Of a stretch of DNA of 64,000 nt, positions 56,414 to 64,000 are shown piece after piece; position 1 is the first letter of the stretch; each line of letters opens with the position of its first letter. The DNA is from Sphingomonas faeni. GTDB lineage: Bacteria > Pseudomonadota > Alphaproteobacteria > Sphingomonadales > Sphingomonadaceae. The translations under genes and the position numbers were made by a program. The notes beneath the pieces are model-generated. The model saw only the letters and a program-made list of their open reading frames with translations. It did no database searches and was not told where the DNA came from. The DNA is taken from NCBI RefSeq assembly GCF_030817315.1, contig NZ_JAUSZF010000001.1, forward strand, positions 250,501 through 314,500. Reading direction: 5' to 3'.

Positions 56414-56863
56414 ATGGCCTATTTTCTAACCGCCGGTCTGGTGCTTGCCGCCACCGGTGCCGCCCTCGGCATGACCGTGGATCACCAGAACGAGGTGGAT
56501 CATCGCAGCGGTCCGGTCGCCGTCAAATATCGCGGCGACGTCGTCATCACGCACAAACAGGTGGGCGCGGTCGCTCCCGGCGGAAGAGCGTCGTCGCTGC
56601 GCTGCGACTGGGCGGCAAGCATGTCGGTCGCACGCCACGCGGTCGCGGCGTCGGGTACCAGGCTGGTGCGCAGCATCGACAGCGAACCCGTGGTCTCGGG
56701 CACCCGGCCTGGCTGGTGCGTCGCAAGCCATGGCGCGATCAAGAAGGAAGTCGTCGCAAAGGCCGCGGACATGCAGCAGCATCTGCTGATGCTGGCGCAG
56801 GAAGACGAGCAGATGCTGCGCGTCGAGCTCGACCGGATCCACAGTCCGCAGCGCGCTGGATGA
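56414..56863 (+). CDS. Secreted protein of unknown function
   Basis: 149 residues, MAYFLTAGLVLAATGAALGM as signal or anchor, then a small domain with two Cys (LRCDWAASMSV and GWCVASHG) and a C-terminal helix. AGGAG precedes the ATG. Its stop overlaps the next gene as ATGA, so the two form an operon. Confidence 0.7.
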   Translation: MAYFLTAGLVLAATGAALGMTVDHQNEVDHRSGPVAVKYRGDVVITHKQVGAVAPGGRASSLRCDWAASMSVARHAVAASGTRLVRSIDSEPVVSGTRPGWCVASHGAIKKEVVAKAADMQQHLLMLAQEDEQMLRVELDRIHSPQRAG

Positions 56864-57609
56864 TCCGCCGCGTTCAATTGGCGGGCGTGCTCGGCGCCGT
56901 GAGCTGCGGCCTGATCACGCCCGCGTTTGCTCAGGATGCCGGGTCGGTAACCTTGGAGGTAATGAGCGAGGAGGAACGCCGCGGGCTGAGCTGGAGTGAG
57001 GGACGTGCCGCGCTGGCGGGCGATCTTCGCGTCTCGCGCGGTCGGCTAGATGCATCGGCGCGCGCGGTGACGCTTCGGAACAGCGTGCGACACGGCGGCG
57101 CCGATGCGGTCGTCGACCTGTCGGTGGGAACCGACTGGGATCTGGGTGCGGTGCGTATCCGCACCGACGCTACCGGCCACGCATTCGCGGGCGCGCGAGG
57201 ACGCATGGACTATGTCGAGGCCGGCGTATCGGCAAGTTACGCCTATGGTCCGCTCTACGCCACGGTCGGCGTGATCGGTGCCCCGTCGCAGCGCGCGATC
57301 GGCGGCAGCAACGTGCATGTCTATGTGAACGCCAATGCCGGTATTCCCGGTACGCCGTTCACGGTACTTACCGAACTCGGCCATTCGTCCGGCAGCGTCA
57401 GCGATCCCGTCCGGGCGGAGCGTCTTCGTCCAGGCGGCAGTTACACCAACTGGCGGCTCGGCCTAGAACACCGCCGCGACCGCCTGACGATCGGCGTCGA
57501 TTATGTCGGGACCGACATTTCCCGCACCGGTACCGCCACCGCCGACAGGTTTGCCGATCGGCGCAACGCCGGCGACAGGATCATAGGGCGCGTCCAGGTT
57601 TCGTTCTGA
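56860..57609 (+). CDS. TorF-like putative outer-membrane beta-barrel
   Basis: 249 residues. Signal peptide to about 25 (LGAVSCGLITPAFAQ), then alternating strands: YVEAGVSASYAYGPLYATVGVIG, NVHVYVNANAGIPGTPFTVLTELGH, WRLGLEHRRDRLTIGVDYVGTDIS, ending in VQVSF (aromatic C-terminus of outer-membrane barrels). Resembles TIGR02001/TorF family proteins. Coupled to the upstream gene by ATGA. Confidence 0.75.
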   Translation: MIRRVQLAGVLGAVSCGLITPAFAQDAGSVTLEVMSEEERRGLSWSEGRAALAGDLRVSRGRLDASARAVTLRNSVRHGGADAVVDLSVGTDWDLGAVRIRTDATGHAFAGARGRMDYVEAGVSASYAYGPLYATVGVIGAPSQRAIGGSNVHVYVNANAGIPGTPFTVLTELGHSSGSVSDPVRAERLRPGGSYTNWRLGLEHRRDRLTIGVDYVGTDISRTGTATADRFADRRNAGDRIIGRVQVSF

Positions 57610-57626
57610 CTCGCGCCCACTATCGA

Positions 57627-57651
57627 CCGGCAGTTTCCCGACGACTGCCGG
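57627..57651. terminator. Hairpin between converging genes
   Basis: 8-bp stem CCGGCAGT / ACTGCCGG with a 9-base loop between the porin-like and DUF3526 genes. No U-run. Confidence 0.45.
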
Positions 57652-57661
57652 CCGATCGTCG

Positions 57662-58924
57662 TCAGCCGCGTGGGGCCTGCTGAAAGCGGGGTGCCGCGTC
57701 GAAATCGGCCCTTCCGAACGGACGATCGTGAAACAGATAGCCGTAATAGAAGGTGCGCAGCCGCTGATGGAATGCGCGAATACGGTCCTGATAGGCGAAC
57801 TGCGCGGTTAGGTCTGTCCGCGCAAGCCGGGTCAACAACGCCTGCACCCCGACCGAGGGCAGGACCCAGCCCAGCGCACGGCCGGCGGCGTCCCTCGCTT
57901 CCAGCCCGGACCGGTAGGCGTGCACGCGATCGCGGACGCTTTCGTCGCCATTCTGATGGAAGGCCAGATACCATTTGTAATGGAACGCGGGACCCAGCGG
58001 GGCTGAATCCGCCCATTCGGGATGACGCGCGTAGAAGCGCCGCATCGTATCCTCGCGGGGGATGTCCCATGCATGGTTCACCGCCTCCCGCTGCGCGAGC
58101 GCGATCTCCGCACCCTGATCCACGGGGATCGCGGCGTTGATCGCGACGTTCGCCAGCGTCGGCGCGATCAGCACGAGCACCAGCCACGTTGCCACCAGCG
58201 TGGCGGCGTTCGTTACCGAACTCCACCGCAGCCGGCCGATCAGCGTGGCGAGCCCGACCCAGAACAGCAGATAGCCGAGCGTCAGGACCACCACGACCGC
58301 GATCGCACCGATCGCCACGCCTTCGATCGCCGCTGCGATCGTGAACGGAACGCCCAGTACCGCCCATAGCACCAGCAGGCGAAGCAACGTCCGCCGGCGC
58401 CACAAGGCCTTTCCGCCGCTCGGCAGCGCGTCCAGCATCCGTTGCCGGCCCGCTTCGCGCTCCCCCGAAACGAGATCATGGAACAGCGCGATCACGAACA
58501 GCGGGGCGAGGAACACCAGCACGAATGCGAAGTCGAACCGCCCGGGTAGCGCGAGTTCGGGATTGAAGGTGTCGCCGTCATAGATCTGCGCCTCCAGTCC
58601 CAGCGCACGGACCCGCAAAATGAACGGCGATACGTCGCGCATCCCGAGCGCGGCGAAGGCGAGCGGCGCGGGCGAGTCCCATGTCGAATGAAAGCTGTAA
58701 TAAGCGGCGCTTCCCGCGTCCTTGGTATGATCGACATAGTCGGCGATCGCGCCGATGTCCTCGGCCTGCGCGGCCGGGATCGCGGCGATGACGGCACGCT
58801 GACGCGTCACCTCGACGATGCCCGCGGCGAGTGCCGTACTGGTGAGCAGCGCGAGGAGTATTAGCGCGATCACGGTCAGGCGCTGGCGGGACAACAGCCG
58901 AAGTTCGTGCAGGAAGAGGGTCAT
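57662..58924 (-). CDS. ABC-2 type permease with DUF3526 domain (first)
   Basis: 420 residues; N-terminal LFLHELRLLSRQRLTVIALILLALLTS and several further helices (about 160-270), with a large extracytoplasmic part. DUF3526 permeases work as pairs with an ABC ATPase. Last gene of the ABC run; overlaps the next permease by four bases. Confidence 0.85.
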   Translation of the reverse strand: MTLFLHELRLLSRQRLTVIALILLALLTSTALAAGIVEVTRQRAVIAAIPAAQAEDIGAIADYVDHTKDAGSAAYYSFHSTWDSPAPLAFAALGMRDVSPFILRVRALGLEAQIYDGDTFNPELALPGRFDFAFVLVFLAPLFVIALFHDLVSGEREAGRQRMLDALPSGGKALWRRRTLLRLLVLWAVLGVPFTIAAAIEGVAIGAIAVVVVLTLGYLLFWVGLATLIGRLRWSSVTNAATLVATWLVLVLIAPTLANVAINAAIPVDQGAEIALAQREAVNHAWDIPREDTMRRFYARHPEWADSAPLGPAFHYKWYLAFHQNGDESVRDRVHAYRSGLEARDAAGRALGWVLPSVGVQALLTRLARTDLTAQFAYQDRIRAFHQRLRTFYYGYLFHDRPFGRADFDAAPRFQQAPRG

Positions 58925-60360
58925 CGGCGTGCTCCCAATCGGCGGGTGGCAAACCCAAGCAGGACGAGGGCGGCCACCAACCAGCCACCCACGATCGCGA
59001 GGCCGGGCAGGGCGGCCAGTGCCAGCGTAGCGCCGCTGGGGGCTGCGAACCGGAAGTCGGGCATGGCCTGCCAGTTGTTGCCCGACACTCGCTTGCGGCG
59101 ATCGGCGCCGGCATCGACGGCGGAATCGTCGGCATAGCTGACGGCCTCCGCCTGCATCCGGTTCAGCCGCTGCACCAGCGCATAGCGATACGCCTCCGCC
59201 TGTTCGAGGAACCGGCGGTGGCCGTCGAGATCGGTCCCGGCCGCCGCCATCGACAGCGAGCGCAGCGCGATCGCCGGGCTGAGCAGGCCGATCGTTTCGA
59301 CGATCCCGTTCTGCCTTGCCTGCGCGACGAAGCTGTCGGTGGCATAGCGATTGAACAGCAATGCGGTCATGCGCTCGCCTTCGACTGCGACGACGCCCTT
59401 GTAGTTCACCGGCAAGTCCTCGACCTTCGCGACGCCGTAGCGATCGAGCACCGATTGCTTGAACGCCGCGAAGTGGGGATCGTCCGGATTATGGCTGTCG
59501 CCCATCTTCCGCAGGTCGCGCGCGATCGCGACATCGGTCTGCAGCCGGTTTTCGAGCGGCACGGCGGCGCTCGCCACGTCGGGGGCGACCCGCGGCAACA
59601 CGATCAGCGCGACCGCCCACAGCGCCACCAACGCCAGCAATGCGTCGCGGCGGCGGTGGACCAATGCGGACACGAGCACGATCAGCACGGCCCATAAGGC
59701 GAGATACGCGGCATAGCCGAGCGCGATCACCAGCATCGGCCATGCCAGCGCACCCGGTTGCCCGGCGATCAACAGGAGGCCGATCATCGCCGGTGCGCCC
59801 GCGATCAACGCTACCGCACCCAATGCCAGCACCTTGCCCCGGACGACCTGCCCGCGGCTCGCGCCCTGGAGCATCAGCAGGCGCAACGTGCCGCTTTCGG
59901 TTTCGCGGGCGAGCGCGCCGTACCCGAGGAAGATCAGCAGCAGCGGCGCCACCGCCTGCAAGACGAAGGCGGGCGTCAACTGGCCGAAGCGGACCAGCAG
60001 CGAACTTTGCCGGACGTCGCCGAAATTGGCGGTGTTCTGTCGATGTCCCTCCAGGAACATGCTGCTTCCGGTGAACGCGTCGACACCCGGATCGAACGCC
60101 GCGAGCGGACCCAGCGGCCGGAAGATGAAGGTGCCGTAATGCACCATCCGGTGCGGATGGCGGTCGGGTTGCGCATCGAAGGCGTGCTCGGCGGCATGGG
60201 CATGCCGGTCGCGCAGTTCGGCGGTGCGGCTCTGGTGTGCCCATGAACTCGCCACTGCCACGATCGTCAGCAGCGCGAGCAGCACGAGGGCGATCATCGC
60301 GACGCGGTTGCGGACCATCATCCGCAATTCGTCGCGCGCGATCAGGCTTGCGATCGTCAT
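58921..60360 (-). CDS. ABC-2 type permease with DUF3526 domain (second)
   Basis: 479 residues. IARDELRMMVRNRVAMIALVLLALLTI, HYGTFIFRPLGPLAAFDPGVDAFTG, and helices at about 135-250 and the C-terminus. Paralogue of the neighbouring permease; the two likely form a heterodimeric channel. It overlaps the ATPase gene by four bases. Confidence 0.86.
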   Translation of the reverse strand: MTIASLIARDELRMMVRNRVAMIALVLLALLTIVAVASSWAHQSRTAELRDRHAHAAEHAFDAQPDRHPHRMVHYGTFIFRPLGPLAAFDPGVDAFTGSSMFLEGHRQNTANFGDVRQSSLLVRFGQLTPAFVLQAVAPLLLIFLGYGALARETESGTLRLLMLQGASRGQVVRGKVLALGAVALIAGAPAMIGLLLIAGQPGALAWPMLVIALGYAAYLALWAVLIVLVSALVHRRRDALLALVALWAVALIVLPRVAPDVASAAVPLENRLQTDVAIARDLRKMGDSHNPDDPHFAAFKQSVLDRYGVAKVEDLPVNYKGVVAVEGERMTALLFNRYATDSFVAQARQNGIVETIGLLSPAIALRSLSMAAAGTDLDGHRRFLEQAEAYRYALVQRLNRMQAEAVSYADDSAVDAGADRRKRVSGNNWQAMPDFRFAAPSGATLALAALPGLAIVGGWLVAALVLLGFATRRLGARR

Positions 60361-61091
60361 GCCGCCACCTGCTCCCCGCCGGTCTGGAACCGCGCGTGGA
60401 GTGCCCGCACGTCGAACCGCTCGGGCCCGCTCGCGATAACTTCATGCGCGACGCGGCCTGCCTCCAGGAAGGCGATGCGATCGGCGATGTCGGCGGCGGA
60501 CAGCAGGTCGTGCGTCACCATCAGAACCGCGGTTCCGCGCGCGCGCACCGCTACCAGCAGCGCGTTGAAGTCCGCGGTGGCACGGGGATCGAGGCCGGAG
60601 GTCGGTTCGTCGAGCAGCAGCACCGGGACTTCGCGCAGGAGCGCGACCGCGATCGCGACCTTCTGCCGCATTCCTTTCGAAAAGCCGCCGAGGCGCTGGT
60701 TCCAGGCGCGTTCCTGCAACCCGGCCGCGGACAAGGCCTCGGTGATCGCGTCCGGTGTCTGTCGTTGGCCGGACAGCGCTAGCAGATAGTCGGCGTTCTC
60801 GACGGCGGAGAGATGCTCGTAGAGCGCGACGTTCTCCGGCAGGTACGCGACCCGGCGACGCGTCTCGTCGAGGTTCGTGGCGGGATCGATTCCGCAGACC
60901 CTGATGGTTCCGGACTGGGCGCGGGTGAAGCCGAGCAGTGCGGACAGCGTGGTCGACTTGCCCGCGCCGTTTCCGCCCAGCAATGCGGTGATGCTGCCTG
61001 CGGGGACGGCCAGGGACAGGCGGTTCAGTACGACGTGTTCGCCGTAAGCGAGCGTCAGCGCGTCGATCAGGATCGGATCGGTCTTTGTCAT
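60357..61091 (-). CDS. ABC transporter ATPase
   Basis: 244 residues. Walker A LLGGNGAGKSTT, signature LGGFSKGMRQKV, Walker B VPVLLLDEPTSGLD, H-loop LMVTHDLLS. First gene of the run ATPase-permease-permease, all overlapping by four bases. ATG 61091 (MTKTDPILID) is chosen with GAGG at five bases; the frame is open a little further. Divergent from the TonB receptor, sharing a 150-base promoter region. Confidence 0.9.
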   Translation of the reverse strand: MTKTDPILIDALTLAYGEHVVLNRLSLAVPAGSITALLGGNGAGKSTTLSALLGFTRAQSGTIRVCGIDPATNLDETRRRVAYLPENVALYEHLSAVENADYLLALSGQRQTPDAITEALSAAGLQERAWNQRLGGFSKGMRQKVAIAVALLREVPVLLLDEPTSGLDPRATADFNALLVAVRARGTAVLMVTHDLLSAADIADRIAFLEAGRVAHEVIASGPERFDVRALHARFQTGGEQVAA

Positions 61092-61149
61092 CGGTACCTC
61101 GACTATGGCCATGGGGGCCACATGCCGCATCGCAACAAATGTAACAAGA

Positions 61150-61166
61150 TATCATTGACGATGATA
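61150..61166. promoter_or_regulatory. Candidate operator between ABC and TonB genes
   Basis: Perfect inverted repeat TATCAT-N5-ATGATA in the divergent promoter region, in an AT-rich patch. A Fur-type or other metal regulator site is possible; no second copy in the window to confirm. Confidence 0.4.
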
Positions 61167-61239
61167 CATCATCACAGCATAGAGGCCGCCGATCGAGACC
61201 CGCCGAAGCGGGGCCGTCATACTGCCAAGGGGATATCCA

Positions 61240-63390
61240 TTGCGTCCATCCATGCGCGCCGCCGCGACGGCCGGCGCCCTCCCGCTTGCCATTATACTTC
61301 CGTCCAGCCCCGCCACCGCCCAATCGCCTCCCGAAACGCGGGTCGAACGCGAAGAGATTACCGTCACGGGAGTCCGCCAACCCTATCGCGGCAACTTCAC
61401 CTTGCGGGAGATCCCTCAATCGATCGCGACGATCGACAAAGCGGTCATCGAAGAGAACGCCATCCTGCGGCTCACCGACGCGCTGGATCTCAACGCCTCC
61501 GTAGTTCGGCAGAATACGCTGGGCGGCCTGTGGGACAGCTTCGCCGTGCGCGGGTTCACGGGCGACGAGAATCTACCGAGCGGTTATCTGGTCAACGGCT
61601 TCAACGCCGGGCGCGGCTTTAGCGGCCAGCGCGACGTGGCGGGGATCGAGCGGGTCGAGGTGCTTAAGGGGCCGGCCGCTGCGGTCCTGGGGCGGGGCGA
61701 GCCAGGCGGGTCGATCAATCTCGTCACCAAACAGGCGGAACTCGGCCGTAGCTTCGGCACGGCGTCATTGCAGTATCGCAGCTTCGATACCGTTCGTGCG
61801 GAAGGCGACGCGAACCTGGCGCTGACCGGTACCGTGACGGCGCGGTTGATCGGCTATGCCGAGTCCGGCGACACGTTCCGCGACACAGTAAAGCAGAAGC
61901 GATGGGGCTTCCTGCCGTCGATCGGGGTAGGGCTGGGGGATGCCACGCGGCTGACCTATGATTTCGAATGGACCCGGGTGGAGGTGCCGTTCGACCGCGG
62001 AATCGTAGTGCTCGACGGCAACTTCGACACGGTCCCGCGTTCGCGCTTCCTCGGCGAACCCAGCGACTGCGATACGGTCGCCCGAGCCACGGGACATCAA
62101 TTGCGGCTCCAGCATGATTTCAGCGATCGGTGGAGCCTGCTCGTCGGCGCCAGTCACCGTGACACGTTGCTGACCGGCGCCTCGTCCGATGCGGAAACAG
62201 TGCGCTCGCGCCAGAAGCTCTACGTCGATGGACGTTCGTTGTCGCGCCAGCGCAGAACGCGGCGCTATACCTCGGAGCACAGCGTTCTTCGCGCCGAGCT
62301 TTCCGGCGAGTTCGCGACGGGTACGCTGCGCCACCGCATCCTGGGCGGTGCGGACTTCGATCATTTCGATACCGACCAGATGTTCACGCGGTATCGCGGT
62401 CCGGTGGTGACGCCGACCACGACCGAACAAGCGGGCTATGTGCTGGATATCCGGAACCCGGTTTATGGTCGCTATCCGGTTCCCGCCACGGCGCCACTCA
62501 CCGACCGAGTCGACGTGCAACGGACCGTTGGCGCCTATGTGCAGGACCAGATCAGCCTGACCGACCGGCTCCAGGTCCGCGTCGGCGGACGTTACGACGA
62601 TTTTCTGCTGCGCGTGGACAACCGCCTGACGGGCGTATTGGGAAGGCGCAAGCGCAGCCGCTTCAGCCCGCAGGCCGGCATAGTCTATGAACTGAGCAAG
62701 CCGCTTTCGCTCTATGCCGCGTACGGCGAAGGCTTTCGTGCCAACATCGGTGCCGATGCAAACGGCAACGTGTTCGAACCCGAGACCAGCAAGTCGATCG
62801 AGGCCGGGGTCAAGATGACGGCGCTGGGCGGTCGGCTGACCGGTACGCTTGCCGTGTATCAACTCCAAAAGTCCAACGTACTCGCTACCGATACGCTGAA
62901 CCCCGGTTTCTCGATCGCGATCGGCAAGGCACGCAGCCGCGGCGTCGAACTCGACGTCAACGGTAGTCTGCCGGGTGGAATCGACCTGCTGCTGAGCTAC
63001 GCATACACCGATGCCGAGGCGCGCTCACGCGTATTGGACCCGAATTTCTCGTTCCAGATCGAACCGGGCGATCCGCTGATCAACATTCCCGACCATAATT
63101 TCAATATTCAGGCGACGAAGCATTTCACGCTCGGCGCACGCAAGGCGCTGCTGGGCGCGGGCGTTCAGTATCTGGGGAAACGGAACGGCGAGACAGGCAC
63201 CGGTTTCACGCTGCCGTCGCATACGCTGGTGCGCGCGTTCGGCCAGATCGACGTCACCAAGGATGTGGAACTGTTCGGGTCAGTCACCAACCTGTTCGAC
63301 GAGCACTGGTATGCGAACAGCTATTCGGCCGTCTGGGTACAGCCCGGTACGCCGCGCACCGCCACGGTCGGCCTGCGCGCCCATTTCTAA
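61240..63390 (+). CDS. TonB-dependent siderophore-type receptor
   Basis: 716 residues. Signal peptide (about 1-28), TonB-box-like EEITVTGVRQPY, plug domain (REIPQSIATIDKAVIEE, VEVLKGPAAAVLGRGEPGGSINLVTKQ) and a 22-strand-type barrel ending in RTATVGLRAHF. Matches the ferrichrome/siderophore receptor subfamily; ligand unknown. The start is uncertain: TTG 61240 has AAGGGGA at six bases; ATG 61252 is too far from it. Followed 12 bases later by the peptidase gene, so probably one operon. Confidence 0.9.
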   Translation: MRPSMRAAATAGALPLAIILPSSPATAQSPPETRVEREEITVTGVRQPYRGNFTLREIPQSIATIDKAVIEENAILRLTDALDLNASVVRQNTLGGLWDSFAVRGFTGDENLPSGYLVNGFNAGRGFSGQRDVAGIERVEVLKGPAAAVLGRGEPGGSINLVTKQAELGRSFGTASLQYRSFDTVRAEGDANLALTGTVTARLIGYAESGDTFRDTVKQKRWGFLPSIGVGLGDATRLTYDFEWTRVEVPFDRGIVVLDGNFDTVPRSRFLGEPSDCDTVARATGHQLRLQHDFSDRWSLLVGASHRDTLLTGASSDAETVRSRQKLYVDGRSLSRQRRTRRYTSEHSVLRAELSGEFATGTLRHRILGGADFDHFDTDQMFTRYRGPVVTPTTTEQAGYVLDIRNPVYGRYPVPATAPLTDRVDVQRTVGAYVQDQISLTDRLQVRVGGRYDDFLLRVDNRLTGVLGRRKRSRFSPQAGIVYELSKPLSLYAAYGEGFRANIGADANGNVFEPETSKSIEAGVKMTALGGRLTGTLAVYQLQKSNVLATDTLNPGFSIAIGKARSRGVELDVNGSLPGGIDLLLSYAYTDAEARSRVLDPNFSFQIEPGDPLINIPDHNFNIQATKHFTLGARKALLGAGVQYLGKRNGETGTGFTLPSHTLVRAFGQIDVTKDVELFGSVTNLFDEHWYANSYSAVWVQPGTPRTATVGLRAHF

Positions 63391-63402
63391 TCGAGGCCCG
63401 TC

Positions 63403-64000
63403 ATGCGTATCACCCTTATTCTCCCATTCCTGGGTATGGTGCTCGCCTCGTCCCTGGCGGCGGCCCAGCCGGGACTGCCTCAGTCGGTATTGCCGCCCGT
63501 ATTGCCTTGGACCGGGGCAAGCGAACGGCTGATCGCGGCGAAGGACGATCCGTGGATCACACCCGCCGAACGCGCCGATTTCGTTACCACGCCGCGCTAC
63601 GACGACACACGCGCCTGGCTCGAGCGTCTGGATGCCGCTTCCCCGCTGATCGCGATCGAGACGTTCGGGCAGACCGCGCAAGGCCGCGACCTGTTGCTGG
63701 TTCGCGCCAGTAAGGGCGGCCCGAAAAAGCCCGTCGTTCTGGTACAGGCAGGCATCCACGCCGGAGAGATCGACGGCAAGGATGCCGGCCTGATGCTGCT
63801 TCGGGACATCGCGCTGCGCGGCAAGGATACGCTGCTCGACCATATCGATCTGGTATTCGTACCGATCTACAATATCGACGGGCATGAGCGGATGAGCCGC
63901 TGGAACTTTCCGGCGCTGCGCGGACCGTTGGAGAAGGGCTATGTCGCCAACGCGCGGGGCATCAATTTGAACCGCGACTATGCCAAGGCGGACGCCCCTG
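63403..64000 (+). CDS. Secreted M14 zinc carboxypeptidase, 5' part
   Basis: At least 199 residues, cut by the window end. Signal peptide MRITLILPFLGMVLASSLAAAQ. Zn-binding HAGEIDGKD gives His and Glu of the HxxE motif; PIYNIDGHER and GINLNRDYAKAD are typical of the family, while the third ligand would lie outside. Co-directional with the TonB receptor, so it may process an imported peptide or peptide-siderophore; this is inferred from position. Confidence 0.88.
   Translation, partial: MRITLILPFLGMVLASSLAAAQPGLPQSVLPPVLPWTGASERLIAAKDDPWITPAERADFVTTPRYDDTRAWLERLDAASPLIAIETFGQTAQGRDLLLVRASKGGPKKPVVLVQAGIHAGEIDGKDAGLMLLRDIALRGKDTLLDHIDLVFVPIYNIDGHERMSRWNFPALRGPLEKGYVANARGINLNRDYAKADAP

Overview
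This is a GC-rich alphaproteobacterial chromosome segment, most likely from a Sphingomonas-type organism (family Sphingomonadaceae). The basis is protein similarity by eye: a sphingomonad-like division cluster, SPOR proteins, PutA, a PHB depolymerase, a TonB receptor and a DUF2271/DUF4198/PepSY/ApbE set. It is also very rich in short palindromic elements of the kind common in sphingomonads. No tRNA, rRNA, CRISPR array, integrase or complete insertion sequence was recognised.

Layout. 1-16.2 kb is the division and cell wall (dcw) cluster in one direction: ftsI(end)-murE-murF-mraY-murD-ftsW-murG-murC-murB-ddl-ftsQ-ftsA-ftsZ. Most of these genes are joined by 4-base ATGA/GTGA stop/start overlaps. 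16.5-23.1 kb holds a TPR/SPOR protein, a dGTPase, argS and a second SPOR protein. 23.1-29.7 kb holds a gene-poor repeat region, rnr, small genes and a saccharopine-dehydrogenase-like reductase. 29.7-38.7 kb is metabolic: an ABC exporter, PHB depolymerase, thiolase, MaoC hydratase and a fused PutA. 38.9-43.9 kb has an MscS channel, topoisomerase IB, a DJ-1/PfpI protein and a decayed exopolysaccharide-type locus. 44-52.3 kb has an MFS carrier, Cu/Zn SOD, ThpR, BI-1, a transglutaminase-like protein, an extensin-like protein and a Nudix protein. 52.3-64 kb looks like an envelope/iron region: apbE-DUF4198-DUF2271-PepSY, a porin-like barrel, an ABC transporter with two DUF3526 permeases, a TonB siderophore receptor and an M14 carboxypeptidase cut by the window edge.

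The most striking feature is a superfamily of roughly 100-150 bp composite palindromes. Each has a small hairpin at both ends and G-rich/C-rich inner arms. At least 13 copies are present. Several sit inside reading frames without breaking them: in murD, at both ends of murB, in rnr and in the putA linker. Others lie between genes, and two supply the Shine-Dalgarno sequence of the next gene (murF and ddl). Two local tandem duplications (near 29 kb and 49 kb) carry these elements along.

A second theme is single-base frame breaks. mraY, murC and argS each carry one apparent extra base; at least the last two must be functional in a living cell, so sequencing or assembly error is the first explanation. 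In mraY the extra base produces an artificial mraY-murD fusion. A glycosyltransferase near 42.7 kb is more seriously broken, with a 1-base loss and a loss of about 450 bases.

A third point is functional: the DUF2271 protein carries an SGAT motif typical of covalent FMN attachment, two genes from an ApbE FMN transferase. This suggests a small extracytoplasmic flavin redox system next to iron uptake genes.
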